NCBI RefSeq assembly: GCF_001375535.1
Contig: NZ_LN831197.1
Location: 124,001-188,000 of the forward strand
Length of the DNA stretch: 64,000 bases
Source: Bacillus niameyensis
GTDB taxonomy: Bacteria; Bacillota; Bacilli; Bacillales; Bacillaceae_C
Reading direction: 5' to 3'
In this document: positions 50,134 through 60,500 of the stretch, piece after piece
How the letters are laid out: each line of letters begins with the position of its first letter
How positions within the stretch are numbered: the stretch's first letter is position 1
Program-made: the position numbers and the translations under genes
Notes under the pieces: model-generated
Told to the model about the DNA's origin: nothing
What the model saw: only the letters and a program-made list of their open reading frames with translations
The model's database searches: none

Positions 50134-50578
50134 ATGGAGTCTCTGGATTAAATACATGCGATGCAATCCATTTTGATTTCGGATTATTAGTGCATTCTCT
50201 ATTTCGAGAGAGGAAATTAAGTAATTCTAAGTCAGATAATATAATGTTTTGTATAGAAGTGAGTTTTCGAATATGGTATAAAGATGGATTACATTCATAT
50301 GAAAAATGATATAGTTCATGGAGAGTGTTAGTCATATTTGTGATTAAGCCTTGGGAAGGTAGTCGAATTCGTGTGAATTCCGTTAATTCATATCTATTTA
50401 TTATTAAGTTTAAAAAGCATTGAATGGATTCAAGTGATTCAATAATTGCTTTTAATGTAATTTTATCTTGGATTCCTTTAATGTGCATGGATTTCCAAAG
50501 TACAAATAAAGATTTTTGGTATGTCGAGAGAGAATCCCATAAGCAATAAAGGGAGTCCCCTGTATCAATCCTCGTCAT
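50132..50578 (-). CDS. Hypothetical protein coupled to the upstream gene
   Basis: This is a 148-residue, helical, cytosolic protein (MTRIDTGDSLYCLWDSLSTY start). It has no motif that I recognise. ATG 50578 lies inside the end of the previous gene (14-base overlap), so it is translationally coupled. A longer frame to 50626 is open but has no RBS. It ends in the terminator of the TRAP operon. Confidence 0.5.
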   Translation of the reverse strand: MTRIDTGDSLYCLWDSLSTYQKSLFVLWKSMHIKGIQDKITLKAIIESLESIQCFLNLIINRYELTEFTRIRLPSQGLITNMTNTLHELYHFSYECNPSLYHIRKLTSIQNIILSDLELLNFLSRNRECTNNPKSKWIASHVFNPETP

Positions 50579-51029
50579 CGAAAATTTCAGCGAATTCATC
50601 ATTATCACCTTGGCGACTAGATTCAATCACATTATTTTCCTCTTCGCTCATTTCTCCATTTAAAGAAAGGTCATCTTCAACGTTATTGGATTCTTCCAGA
50701 TCTTCATTAAATGGTGTGGGGGGTGAAAGGGATGTTTGCTTCGAGTCGAAATCCACTACTTCTTCGAGCCGGCTTAACGCTAACCATTCCTTCATTACAG
50801 CCATTCTTAATAATCGCATCGACGAATTATTTAATGATATAATTTCTTCGTTAGAAGGGTGCGTAGGAAAATCAAAATCTTTACCTACAAAAGCATGGAT
50901 TTTTGCTGCTTGGGCATTGAGTATATTGGCCAGAGCCAAATCCTCCTGGGCGATTGATTCTAATAAATGATCAATGACTAAATGTCGGGGGGAATGCTCC
51001 GGATTTATAGGCTCATTAGGCATGTTCAT
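50565..51029 (-). CDS. Hypothetical protein with ESIAxEDLALAxILNAxAxKI motif
   Basis: This is a 154-residue protein. Residues about 20-100 are helical with HLLESIAQEDLALANILNAQ and NSSMRLLRMAVMKEWLALSR. Variants of this pair (ESIAxEExALAxILNAExEK, then xxxNxSVxxxLxxVLxxxxxLxxKL) occur in spore-surface and other small proteins of Bacillus. Residues about 105-154 are acidic and disordered. AAGGAGG lies 9 bases before ATG. Function unknown; spore association is a guess. Confidence 0.6.
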   Translation of the reverse strand: MNMPNEPINPEHSPRHLVIDHLLESIAQEDLALANILNAQAAKIHAFVGKDFDFPTHPSNEEIISLNNSSMRLLRMAVMKEWLALSRLEEVVDFDSKQTSLSPPTPFNEDLEESNNVEDDLSLNGEMSEEENNVIESSRQGDNDEFAEIFDDED

Positions 51030-51243
51030 CTTTTCTTACCTCCTTAACACGCGTCATCTACATTATTTTATTGAATGGAAAGCATTACGTGTAAGTTAAA
51101 CAAGCCCGTTTCTTTCACTTCTCCTACTGCTCAGTTAGCGACAAAAACTTGTAAATGCTCTTTTCAAACGAATCAATAAAAACTATTAAAAAACAGTGAA
51201 AATTAATATCTATTTGGTTTCTCCGTCAATCTTGCTGAAAATG

Positions 51244-51282
51244 AAAAAACGCTCAATCCCATGAGGGACAAGCGCGTTTTAA
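51244..51282 (-). terminator. Terminator after tRNA-Val
   Basis: On the reverse strand AAAACGC and GCGTTTT form a stem, followed by TTC; the loop is about 20 bases. Confidence 0.5.
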
Positions 51283-51286
51283 TTAG

Positions 51287-51359
51287 TGATTCCGACTGGT
51301 CTCGAACCAGCGACCTCCACCCTGTCAAGGTGGCGCTCTCCCAGCTGAGCTACGGAATC
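51287..51359 (-). tRNA. tRNA-Val (anticodon GAC)
   Basis: The reverse strand folds into a full cloverleaf of 73 nt. Acceptor stem GATTCCG/CGGAATC, D arm GCTC-AGCTGGGA-GAGC, anticodon arm CCACC-TTGACAG-GGTGG, T arm GCTGG-TTCGAGA-CCAGT. Anticodon GAC reads valine codons GUC/GUU. The CCA end is not encoded. Confidence 0.95.
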
Positions 51360-51634
51360 AAGCTATTAAGTTACCAGACATTTACTAATATACATGGTAA
51401 CAAGCTCTTCGTCAATCACTTTTAAAAAAATATATGGAAAATTAGTGCTGCAGTTAAGTTTTTTACTAAGTGAGAAATCCATCTATTGATAGTAGGACAG
51501 CAGAAGTCCTCCGTTAAAGTTTTCAATGATCGTGTTTGAAGAAACGTGTAATCTGATTTTATCCGAGGTATATAAGTTTAAAATATTAAGCCTCAGATAA
51601 ATCTGATTGAACAAGATGAAATTGCGCGAAAAAT

Positions 51635-51664
51635 ATTGACACTGTAATCTTTCGCATGTCATAA
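51635..51664 (+). promoter_or_regulatory. Sigma-A promoter for the 49-residue gene
   Basis: TTGACA (51635-51640), 18-base spacer, CATAAT (51659-51664). I see nothing else in the gap 51360-51742. Confidence 0.55.
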
Positions 51665-51742
51665 TAATTTTATATACTTTTTTCATATAATTTAAAAATG
51701 GTTATTTAAACATTAAAAATTATATCGCGGAGGTTTATGGTT

Positions 51743-51892
51743 ATGACGACAAGTGCAGACCCTGGGAAACTCTCAGTAAATTCGACAATTTCGCTTAAAG
51801 GAATTGTGAAAGCTATTTTCAAAGATACCGTTCACGTTCAAATCGGCGGTAAAATTATCACTTTACCAATTTCAAAATTAACAAATAATTAA
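51743..51892 (+). CDS. Small conserved-looking protein, hypothetical
   Basis: This is a 49-codon ORF after GCGGAGG (spacing 9). The product is SVNSTISLKGIVKAIFKDT, then VHVQIGGKIITLPISKLT. The beta-rich pattern with a K-x-I-T-x-P-I-S-x-L end resembles a small SH3- or YolD-like barrel; the family is unknown. It has its own sigma-A promoter and terminator, which supports a real gene. Confidence 0.6.
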   Translation: MTTSADPGKLSVNSTISLKGIVKAIFKDTVHVQIGGKIITLPISKLTNN

Positions 51893-51927
51893 ACATGAGC
51901 AGGAATTTGTTTATCAATACATTTTGG

Positions 51928-51956
51928 AGGAACCTATAAAAAGGTTCCTTTTTTTA
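51928..51956 (+). terminator. Terminator of the 49-residue gene
   Basis: AGGAACCT (51928-51935) pairs with AGGTTCCT (51942-51949), followed by T6. Confidence 0.9.
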
Positions 51957-51999
51957 AAATAAAGAGAAGTATACAATTTAGTCAGGGAGTTATGTCAAA

Positions 52000-52752
52000 A
52001 TGGATATTTATATTATTACTGGAGCTTCAAAAGGAATTGGGGAAGCGTTAAGTCGGAAAGTACTCGATCCAGGTCATATTGTTTTCTGTATTGCCAGGAC
52101 AAGAAATGAGGAATTACTGGAGCTTGCGAGAACCAAAAATGCTCCATGTACATTTTTAGAGCATGATTTATCAAAGACTGATTCATTAGAAAGCCTTTTG
52201 GACGGTATAATAACATCTTTCCCAACTGATGTTAATTCCGTAACGCTTATTAATAATGCTGGTGTTGTTGAACCAATAGGAAACTCTGAAAACAATACTC
52301 CTCAAGATATTGCAATAAGTGTTGCAATAAACTTAACAGCTCCCATGATCTTGACGTCTGTTTTTATCCGTAAATTGATGACATACAAAATTGCAAAAAG
52401 AGTAATGAATATTTCGTCTGGTGCTGGACGCAATGCTTACCCAGGGTGGAGTGCTTATTGTGCGGGAAAAGCAGGACTTGATCATTATTCTAGAACGATA
52501 TTTGAAGAGCAAAAGAATATAAGCAACGGAGTTAAAGTCATTTCTATTGCGCCTGGTATTATTGATACGGGCATGCAGCAAACAATCCGTTCAACAAATG
52601 AGGAAGATTTTAAATTGGTTCAGCGCTTCATAAACTATAAAGAGAATGGATTATTAAGTTCGCCGGATGAAACAGCTCAAAAGCTTATCCAATTGCTTTA
52701 TAAGGAAGATATATGGGAGAACAATCCAATTCTTGATTTGAGGAATCTATAG
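52000..52752 (+). CDS. yueD: (S)-benzoin-forming benzil reductase-like SDR (YueD)
   Basis: This is a 250-residue short-chain dehydrogenase. YIITGASKGIGEALS is the NADP-binding motif (about residues 4-18). TLINNAGVVEPIG gives NNAG, NISSGAGRNAYPGWSAYCAGKAGL the catalytic Ser-Tyr-x3-Lys, and SIAPGIIDTGMQ the region after. The sequence follows B. subtilis YueD throughout; YueD reduces benzil to (S)-benzoin, but its physiological substrate is unknown. The SD sequence (CAGGGAG) is 10 bases before the ATG. Monocistronic. Confidence 0.88.
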   Translation: MDIYIITGASKGIGEALSRKVLDPGHIVFCIARTRNEELLELARTKNAPCTFLEHDLSKTDSLESLLDGIITSFPTDVNSVTLINNAGVVEPIGNSENNTPQDIAISVAINLTAPMILTSVFIRKLMTYKIAKRVMNISSGAGRNAYPGWSAYCAGKAGLDHYSRTIFEEQKNISNGVKVISIAPGIIDTGMQQTIRSTNEEDFKLVQRFINYKENGLLSSPDETAQKLIQLLYKEDIWENNPILDLRNL

Positions 52753-52869
52753 CGATAAGACAGCCAGTAAATATGAATAGTTAAGGCTTTTTGAACGATT
52801 AAAGGATTTTTTACTTTTTTGTCGAAATATCAAAGGATAAAATGTAAAATAGGGGAAGAGATATTTTTG

Positions 52870-53793
52870 ATGTTACATCTGTTACATATTTTTAAAGATA
52901 TTATTCTACCAGTCTTTATTTTAATTGCAATCGGTGTCATATTGCAAAGGAAATTCAGATTAGATTTATATACACTATCCAAAATAAGTATTTATTATTT
53001 AAGTCCTGCCCTAATTTTTATTAAATTGTATGAAAGTACTTTTTCTCCATCCATATTTTTTGGTGTGATTTTCTTTTCATTGTCCTTTATTGTTATTATG
53101 TATTTAGTCAGCTCTTTAACAGCAAAATTGTTAAAATTAAACAAGGCTAAAAAGCTCTCTTATACGAATAGTGTGATTTTTTATAATTCAGCGAACTTCG
53201 GTATTCCAGTCAATGATCTAGTTTTTAAACATGATCCTTTCGCAATGTCGATTCAGATTGTTGTAATGGCACTACAAAATACGTTAGTTTTTTCATACGG
53301 CGTCATTGCCATGAAATCGATAAAAGGAAGCAAACTGAAAGCTATATTAGACTATTTTAAAATGCCTTTATTTTACGCTATGATTTCTGGAATACTACTT
53401 AATGTATTTAATGTTTCATTACCAGACTTTTTATTAACGCCCATTACATATATTTCTAATTCATTAATTGCTGTTGTTTTGTTAACATTAGGTGCACAAA
53501 TTGCCCATATTAAAATTTCATTTACTAATATTTCACTTTATTTAAGCATTATCTTAAGATTATTGGTAGGTCCTGGTATTGCTCTCGCTGGATTGTTAAT
53601 AATGGGTATTGATGGAATTTTAGCTCAAGCGATACTCATTTCGACCGCAATGCCGACTGCTGTCAATAGCTCAATTATCGCTCAGGAATATCAAAATGAA
53701 CCTGAATTTGCAGCCCAAACTGTTATTGCTTCAACTTTATTTAGTTCTTTAACTTTAACATTCATTATATTTGTTGCGCTAAACGTCTTTTAA
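52870..53793 (+). CDS. AEC family transporter (auxin efflux carrier-like)
   Basis: This is a 307-residue membrane protein with about ten helices. ILPVFILIAIGVILQRKFRL at the N-terminus, FYNSANFGIPVNDLVF (about residues 100-115) and the C-terminal ISTAMPTAVNSSIIAQEY (about 262-279) are the AEC signatures. Such carriers move malate, malonate or other organic anions. ATG 52870 is chosen; the frame opens at 52819 and the RBS (GGGGAAGAG) fits loosely. The following gene starts 34 bases later. Confidence 0.85.
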   Translation: MLHLLHIFKDIILPVFILIAIGVILQRKFRLDLYTLSKISIYYLSPALIFIKLYESTFSPSIFFGVIFFSLSFIVIMYLVSSLTAKLLKLNKAKKLSYTNSVIFYNSANFGIPVNDLVFKHDPFAMSIQIVVMALQNTLVFSYGVIAMKSIKGSKLKAILDYFKMPLFYAMISGILLNVFNVSLPDFLLTPITYISNSLIAVVLLTLGAQIAHIKISFTNISLYLSIILRLLVGPGIALAGLLIMGIDGILAQAILISTAMPTAVNSSIIAQEYQNEPEFAAQTVIASTLFSSLTLTFIIFVALNVF

Positions 53794-53827
53794 CTTTATT
53801 TTGGATGTATTGAAAGAGGGGAAATCG

Positions 53828-54478
53828 TTGAAAAGGCCACTTAGAGAAATATTGTCTGAAATGACCATGCAGGAAAAAGTTAATTATATTTGGGAGTATT
53901 ATAAGTATTTTATTTTGGGATCCATTATCGTACTCATATTGATTATTTATACTGTTTACAGTGTAGTGAATAAAAAAGATGATATTTTAAATATTGTTTT
54001 AATGACTCAATACGCGGATCCAGAACAAGTAGAACTAATTAAAGACACGCTTTATCAGGAATTACTAACGGATGAGGAAAGAGATTCTTCCAATATCATT
54101 ATCCAAACTATTAGGCCTAATAAAGATGGTAAAGACATTCAAGGTGGCATGGAAATGCAAAAGATGGTGGCAGAATTGTCTGCTGGGTATATTGACTTTT
54201 TCATTGCGGATCATGACTTTTTTGAACAAATGAATAAGGATCAACAGTTAATGGCTTATCAGAATTTGGAAGGGATCTCGACAATTCCATTTCCTGATGA
54301 TCGACTCTTATACGGGGAAGAAGAAGCTATTACTGGGATTGATGTAACGACAGAACCATTGTTTCAAAATCTTTTTATTGAAGAAGGGCAAAAAATTATT
54401 TGTACCCCAAGCAATGCGAAAAATACAGCCTACATTTCTCGACTTATTCAATTTTTAGGGGAAAAGGAAAATAAATAA
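53828..54478 (+). CDS. Membrane-anchored hypothetical protein
   Basis: This is a 216-residue protein with a cytosolic N-terminal helix (residues about 1-28), one membrane helix (YFILGSIIVLILIIYTVYSV, about 30-49) and an outside domain of about 160 residues. TTG 53828 follows AGAGGGG; the frame opens at 53801. Similar Bacillus proteins are annotated only as hypothetical; the outer domain superficially resembles a substrate-binding fold. Function unknown. Confidence 0.65.
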   Translation: MKRPLREILSEMTMQEKVNYIWEYYKYFILGSIIVLILIIYTVYSVVNKKDDILNIVLMTQYADPEQVELIKDTLYQELLTDEERDSSNIIIQTIRPNKDGKDIQGGMEMQKMVAELSAGYIDFFIADHDFFEQMNKDQQLMAYQNLEGISTIPFPDDRLLYGEEEAITGIDVTTEPLFQNLFIEEGQKIICTPSNAKNTAYISRLIQFLGEKENK

Positions 54479-54493
54479 AGCATAAACTATGAG

Positions 54494-54520
54494 ACAGGCT
54501 ATAATAAAGCCTGTTTTTTA
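54494..54520 (+). terminator. Rho-independent terminator
   Basis: ACAGGCT (54494-54500) pairs with AGCCTGT (54508-54514), followed by TTTTT. Confidence 0.9.
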
Positions 54521-54590
54521 GTGTGGAAAGCTTAGCTATGATATTATATTTTTAGAGAATGTTGATGTTTGTTGGAAAGGAAATGGAATT

Positions 54591-55637
54591 ATGACAAATA
54601 GTAAGGAAATCTTTACGTTAATTAAGGAATTAGTGTCCATTCCTAGTCCTTCTGGGAATACCGCAAGAGTAATTGATTTTTGTGAAAAACAACTAGGTGG
54701 TCTTGGATTTGAGATGCAGCGCAATAAAAAAGGGGGACTTTTGGTCACGATACCCGGGAAAAACGCGAATCAGCATCGAATGCTTACAGCTCATGTAGAT
54801 ACTTTAGGAGCGATGGTTAAAGAGATTAAACCGAATGGTCGATTGAAGCTTTCCATGATTGGTGGTTTTCGCTGGAATTCAGTTGAAGGTGAATATTGTG
54901 AAATTGAAACGGATTCTGGTGAGATTTTTACTGGTACTATTTTAATGAAACAAACTTCCGTACACGTCTATAAAGATGCTGGGGAAGCCAAGCGAAATGA
55001 GGATAATATCGAAGTCAGGATTGATGAAAGGACGACTTCCGCTGAAGAGACGAAGGCACTTGGAATCAATGTCGGTGATTTTGTATCATTTGATCCACGT
55101 GTTCAAATAACGAATAGCGGTTATATCAAATCCCGTCATCTGGATGATAAAGCCAGTACAGCTCTTTTGATGCTGCTAATAAAAGCCATTAAGGATGAAG
55201 GATTGGAGCTTCCTTATACTACTCATTTCCTAATATCAAATAATGAGGAAATTGGTTATGGAGGGAATGCGAGTATTTCTCCGGAAACGGTTGAATATTT
55301 AGCGGTTGATATGGGGGCGCTTGGTGAAGGGCAATCTTCTGACGAGTATACAGTTTCGATTTGCGCTAAGGATTCAAGCGGACCTTATCATTATGGTTTG
55401 AGAAAGCATTTAGTTCAATTAGCAAAAGATCATAATATTGACTATAAAGTTGATATTTATCCTTATTATGGATCAGATGCATCTGCAGCCATCAAATCTG
55501 GCTATGATATCGTTCATGGATTGGTTGGACCAGGCATTGAAGCTTCCCATGCCTTTGAAAGAACTCATGAGACTTCTTTGATAAATACAGAGAAATTACT
55601 GCGAGCTTATGTGATGTCGACGATTACGACTTACTAA
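54591..55637 (+). CDS. M42 family metallopeptidase (aminopeptidase)
   Basis: This is a 348-residue cytosolic peptidase. MLTAHVDTLGAMV (about residue 66, first metal His/Asp), SRHLDDKASTALLML (about 181-195, bridging Asp), ISNNEEIGYGGNAS (about 214-227, general base Glu and metal Glu), and SHAFERTHETSLINTE (last metal His) are visible. It forms dodecameric aminopeptidases in relatives. RBS AAAGGAAATGGAA. Monocistronic with terminators on both sides. Confidence 0.93.
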   Translation: MTNSKEIFTLIKELVSIPSPSGNTARVIDFCEKQLGGLGFEMQRNKKGGLLVTIPGKNANQHRMLTAHVDTLGAMVKEIKPNGRLKLSMIGGFRWNSVEGEYCEIETDSGEIFTGTILMKQTSVHVYKDAGEAKRNEDNIEVRIDERTTSAEETKALGINVGDFVSFDPRVQITNSGYIKSRHLDDKASTALLMLLIKAIKDEGLELPYTTHFLISNNEEIGYGGNASISPETVEYLAVDMGALGEGQSSDEYTVSICAKDSSGPYHYGLRKHLVQLAKDHNIDYKVDIYPYYGSDASAAIKSGYDIVHGLVGPGIEASHAFERTHETSLINTEKLLRAYVMSTITTY

Positions 55638-55642
55638 GCTGT

Positions 55643-55677
55643 GAAATCCTCAACTTGGCTTGAGGATTTCTTTTTTC
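55643..55677 (+). terminator. Terminator of the M42 peptidase gene
   Basis: GAAATCCTCAA pairs with TTGAGGATTTC, followed by T6. Confidence 0.92.
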
Positions 55678-55741
55678 TCATTGAAATATTTCTATGAAGG
55701 GAATATTATAAAACAAGACTGTATTTGGAAGGAACATTATC

Positions 55742-57313
55742 ATGTCAAAAACTTTAAAACAAGAAATTGAATCAAGAAAGACGTTTGCCATTATCTCTCA
55801 CCCTGATGCTGGTAAAACAACGATGACTGAAAAATTATTGTATTTTGGTGGAGCTATACGAGCTGCTGGTACGGTAAAGGGGAAAAAGACAGGGAAATAT
55901 GCAACTTCCGATTGGATGGAAATTGAAAAACAACGGGGAATTTCTGTTACCTCCTCTGTTATGCAATTTGATTACCACGGATTTCGCATTAATATTCTTG
56001 ATACTCCTGGACACCAAGACTTTAGTGAAGACACATACCGAACGTTAATGGCTGTTGATAGTGCCGTCATGATTATCGATTCTGCTAAAGGGATTGAGGA
56101 ACAAACGCTTAAACTATTTAAAGTTTGTAGAATGCGTGGCATCCCTATTTTTACATTTATAAATAAATTAGATCGTCAAGGTCGTCCACCTCTTGAGTTG
56201 CTTGCGGAGCTAGAAGAGGTCCTTGGTATTGAATCTTACCCAATGAATTGGCCGATCGGAATGGGGAAAGAATTTCAAGGTATTTATGATCGACACAACA
56301 ATAGAATTGAACAATTTCGAGTTGAAGACGATAATAGATACTTGCCTTTAAATGAAGAAGGAGAAGTAATTGGAGATCATCCCATTAAACAATCCGGTTA
56401 TTACGAACAGACATTGGAAGAAATTATGCTTCTTGATGAGGCTGGTAATGAATTTTCTCAGGAAAAAATTAAGAATGGTACACTTACGCCTGTTTTCTTT
56501 GGGAGTGCTTTAACAAATTTTGGAATACAAACCTTTCTTGAAACATACTTAGAATTTGCTCCTTCTCCGCAACCGCGAATGAGTAATGAAGGTGAGATTG
56601 ATCCTCTATCTACTCAGTTTTCAGGATTTATATTTAAAATTCAAGCAAACATGAATCCGGCTCATCGGGATCGAATTGCTTTTGTTAGAATTTGTTCTGG
56701 ACAATTCGAACGAGGGATGAATGTAACTCTTGCCAGAACAGGAAAGCCAATCAAGTTATCACAATCGACACAGTTTTTAGCCGATGACCGTAGTACCGTT
56801 AATGAAGCTGTAAGTGGCGATATTATCGGTTTGTATGATACGGGCACATACCAAATTGGGGATACTCTCTTTGAAGGAAAGCAATCAATCCATTATGAGA
56901 AACTGCCACAATTTACTCCTGAACTTTTCGTAAGAGTCACTCCGAAAAATGTTATGAAGCAAAAAAGTTATCATAAAGGAATCGAGCAACTTGTCCAGGA
57001 AGGCGCTATTCAGTTATATAAAACATATCGAACCGACGATTATATACTTGGGGCAGTTGGACAATTACAATTTGAAGTTTTTGAACATCGGATGAAAAAT
57101 GAATACAATTCAGACGTTATTATGGAACCAATGGGATCCAAAATTGCCCGGTGGATTGAAAATGAAAAATTTGATGAATCTCTTTCAAGTCAAAGAAGCT
57201 TACTTGCGAAAGATCGCTTTGACCGCCCTTTATTTTTATTTGAAAATGAATTTGCTCTTCGCTGGTTTCAAGATAAGAATCCGGATATTATTCTTAGCAA
57301 TCCGATGGAATAG
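55742..57313 (+). CDS. prfC: Peptide chain release factor 3
   Basis: This is a 523-residue translational GTPase that removes RF1/RF2 from the ribosome after termination. G1 is [14 protein letters not shown] (about residues 18-31). [15 protein letters not shown] is switch [15 protein letters not shown] is G3, and [10 protein letters not shown] is G4. C-terminal domain-III motifs include [15 protein letters not shown]. prfC is not universal in Bacillaceae (absent from B. subtilis as far as I recall). RBS TTGGAAGGA. It has its own promoter region and a terminator behind. Confidence 0.95.
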   Translation: MSKTLKQEIESRKTFAIISHPDAGKTTMTEKLLYFGGAIRAAGTVKGKKTGKYATSDWMEIEKQRGISVTSSVMQFDYHGFRINILDTPGHQDFSEDTYRTLMAVDSAVMIIDSAKGIEEQTLKLFKVCRMRGIPIFTFINKLDRQGRPPLELLAELEEVLGIESYPMNWPIGMGKEFQGIYDRHNNRIEQFRVEDDNRYLPLNEEGEVIGDHPIKQSGYYEQTLEEIMLLDEAGNEFSQEKIKNGTLTPVFFGSALTNFGIQTFLETYLEFAPSPQPRMSNEGEIDPLSTQFSGFIFKIQANMNPAHRDRIAFVRICSGQFERGMNVTLARTGKPIKLSQSTQFLADDRSTVNEAVSGDIIGLYDTGTYQIGDTLFEGKQSIHYEKLPQFTPELFVRVTPKNVMKQKSYHKGIEQLVQEGAIQLYKTYRTDDYILGAVGQLQFEVFEHRMKNEYNSDVIMEPMGSKIARWIENEKFDESLSSQRSLLAKDRFDRPLFLFENEFALRWFQDKNPDIILSNPME

Positions 57314-57408
57314 AGAATTGAAACAACATTTAGTTGGGGTTTCCATCGACGAATAAATTTTATAGCTTAGTCAAGGTAAGATCGCAGTTAATATAAGTTA
57401 ATTTGGCA

Positions 57409-57455
57409 AAATCCCTTTTTGAAAACATTTATTCAAAAAGGGATTTTTATTTTAT
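57409..57455 (+). terminator. Terminator after prfC
   Basis: AAATCCCTTTTTGAA pairs with TTCAAAAAGGGATTT, followed by TTATTTT. Confidence 0.9.
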
Positions 57456-57543
57456 CTGTAAAAAGTGGCAATGGTTACATAATAATCCATCTGTTAATGG
57501 AATAATAAAGATGTCTACTGTTCTATCCGAAAGGAGCAATTTC

Positions 57544-60500
57544 GTGAACATCAGTAATTTTTCTATTAAAAGACCTGTATTTACTATAGTCACCATGTTA
57601 CTAGTCATAATTTTAGGTTTCGTTTCATTGTTGAAAATTCCATTAAAATTAATTCCTGATATTAATGCCCCTATTGCAGTAGTTGTAACCTCGTACCCTA
57701 GTGCAAGTCCAGCAGAAGTAGTTGAAAAAATATCAAAGCCATTGGAAGCAAGCTTAGCTACTTTACCAGGGATCAAAAATGTTCAGTCTATCTCACAAGA
57801 AGGATCTAGTTTAATTTTGCTTGAATTTACGTGGACAACGTCGATTGATGACGTTCAAAATGATGTTTTACAGAGGATAGATCAAACGCCGATTACATCG
57901 GATGCAAATAAACCGAGATTTTTAAAATTTGATCCTTCACAATTTCCAGTCATTCAACTTTCCTTGAAAACGAATAGGGATGAAAAGAACTTAAGGGTTC
58001 TTGCTGCTGATTTAACAAACGAACTGAAAAAAGTGGAAGGAGTAGCGAATGTCAATGTGTCAGGTACATTGATTGAAGAGGTTAGGGTGATCATAGATGA
58101 AGAAAAACTTAAGAATAATCATCTTGCTCAATCTGATCTTATTCAAGTTATTCAAGCTAATAATATTTCTATGCCAGGTGAAACAATTTTAATGGAAGGG
58201 AAGGAACTTACGACTAGAGTAATCAGCATGCTTCACACAACTGAGGATATTGCTAATCTGCCAATAACAGCTAACCCAATTAATGGAAAAAAGATTCGCA
58301 TTAAAGACGTTGCAGAAGTGAGATTGCAGGAACAGCCATCGAAAAGTATAACACGGACTAATGAGCAGCCTTCAGTGTTATTAAGCGTTCTTCAGGAATC
58401 CAATGCGAACACAGCTGATGTTTCAAAAAACTTTCAAAATGCATTGGACAAGCTTTTAAGAAAAGAACAATATAAAGGAGTCGAATCGGCCGTACTATTT
58501 GATCAGGGGGATTATATTCGGATTGCAATCGGAAATATCGCTTCATCGTTATTAATTGGAGGAGCCCTTGCGATGCTAGTGCTGTTTTTGTTTTTACGGA
58601 GTTTCAAAAGCCCGATCATTATAGGAGTAGCAATCCCGTATTCGGTCATTGTTACATTTGTTCTCATGTATTTTGCGGATTTTGCAATGAATATAATGAC
58701 GCTAGGGGCACTTGCTCTAGGAATTGGAATGCTTGTTGATAACGCCATTGTAGTGATTGAAAATATTTATCGTCATCTTTCAATGGGAAAAGCCCCTGAA
58801 CAAGCGGCTCGTGATGGAGCAAAAGAAGTGGCGGGAGCTATTACAGCATCGACGTTTACAACTGTTGCAGTATTTCTTCCAGTAGTTTTTATAAGTGGTT
58901 TACTTGGACAATTATTTAAAGAATTTGCTTTTACGATTTCCTTCAGTTTATTCGCCTCACTATTTGTCGCTTTAACCGTTATTCCAATGCTTGCAAGTAA
59001 GTGGCTGAAAGCATCCAAAAACAATTTTGAAGCAAAAAGACGTCGATCGAAGTCAATGAATATGTTGGATCGCTCAATTCGTTGGTCATTACGCCATCGT
59101 CTCCTTATTTTAACAACGGCCGTAGTGTTATTTGTTGCTGGCCTGTTTGGGTTTGGTTCTGTTGGAACACAGTTTTTGCCACCGACAGACGAAGGTTTTT
59201 TTAGTATTGGCGTCCAGTTAGAAAATGGAGCTGCTTTAACAGAAACCGATAAAGTAGTAAATGTAATCGAAAAGCAGCTTAAAAAGAATAAAGATGTAGA
59301 TGTGTATGTTAGTTTAGTCGGTTCAACCCAGGAGGAAGCATTCCAAGGCAAGGGCAAGGTGAATGCCGCTGAAATATATGTGCGACTTAATTCAAAGGAA
59401 GTTAGGAGAGAGTCCTTATTTAAAATTGTTGATCAACTTAAACCAACCATTATCGAACAGGTTAACAAAATAAATGATCAAGCCAAAGTGAAATTTGATG
59501 TTCAAGCAGCTTCAGGAATGGCGCCACAAACCCTAACATTTAATGTTAGTGATACTAATAAAGAGCGTTTGGAACAAAATGTAGAATTGATTTATCTAGC
59601 ACTCAAAGATATTGCTGCTGTTACAGAATTATCTACAAACACAGCTAAAACAGTGGAAGAAGTACAAATTAGCGTGAATCGAGAAAAAGCTTTTGACGTA
59701 GGATTGGCTCCTGTGCAAATTGCTACGGTTGTTAACAATATAACAAAAGGCGTGCAGGCTTCACAGATTCTGGGCGAAAATTCGGAAGTATACGGAGTTT
59801 TTGTAGGATTCGATGAAGATGTAAGCAGAAATCTCGAGAAGTTAAAATCATTGTTAATTAGAAAATCAGATGGTTCTTACGTTAAATTAAGTGATGTTGC
59901 GGATATTACAACGGGTAAGGGACCTGTTTCTATTCAAAGACTTAATCAACGGGATGCTGTCCAATTTAAGTTAAAGTATGACTCGGAAACTAATCTAGGA
60001 GCAATTTCTAAGCAAGTAGATAAAAAAATTGCTGATTTAAAGCTCTCTGATCAAACGGAACTTACGTATAGTGGGGAGACAGAACTACTTGAAGATTCCA
60101 TGAATGATATGATTATGGCTTTTATTTTAGCTATTCTTTTAATATATATTGTAATGGCTGCTCAATTTGAATCGTTTAAATATCCATTTGTTATTATGTT
60201 TACAGTGCCTTTAATGGTCATTGGCGTTGCGATAGCATTAGTTATAACTAGACTTCCGATCAGTATTCCAGCATTTATCGGACTAGTTATACTAGCTGGA
60301 ATAGTTGTGAATAATGCCATAGTTCTTGTAGATTATGTTAATCAACGGAAGGATGCAGGTTTATCAAGTTATGAAGCTTTGGTGGAATCTGTAAAAGATC
60401 GTGTTCGCCCGATTCTTATGACGTCGTTAACAACTATTCTCGGACTTGTCCCGATTGCTCTTGGAATAGGGGAGGGAACGGAAATCAATCAACCAATGGG

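Noticed and set aside
50521-50970. Forward-strand ORF of 149 codons, serine-rich
   Set aside because: Shadow of the reverse-strand gene 50565-51029, which has an RBS and a recognisable helical motif.
51287-51359. Integration site at tRNA-Val
   Set aside because: I found no integrase, no second copy of the tRNA 3' end and no phage genes nearby.
51483-51686. Reverse-strand ORF of 67 codons in the gap after the tRNA
   Set aside because: No RBS, odd composition, and it overlaps the sigma-A promoter of the 49-residue gene.
58773-59357. Reverse-strand ORF of 194 codons inside the RND pump gene
   Set aside because: Shadow frame of a highly conserved transporter; no start signals.
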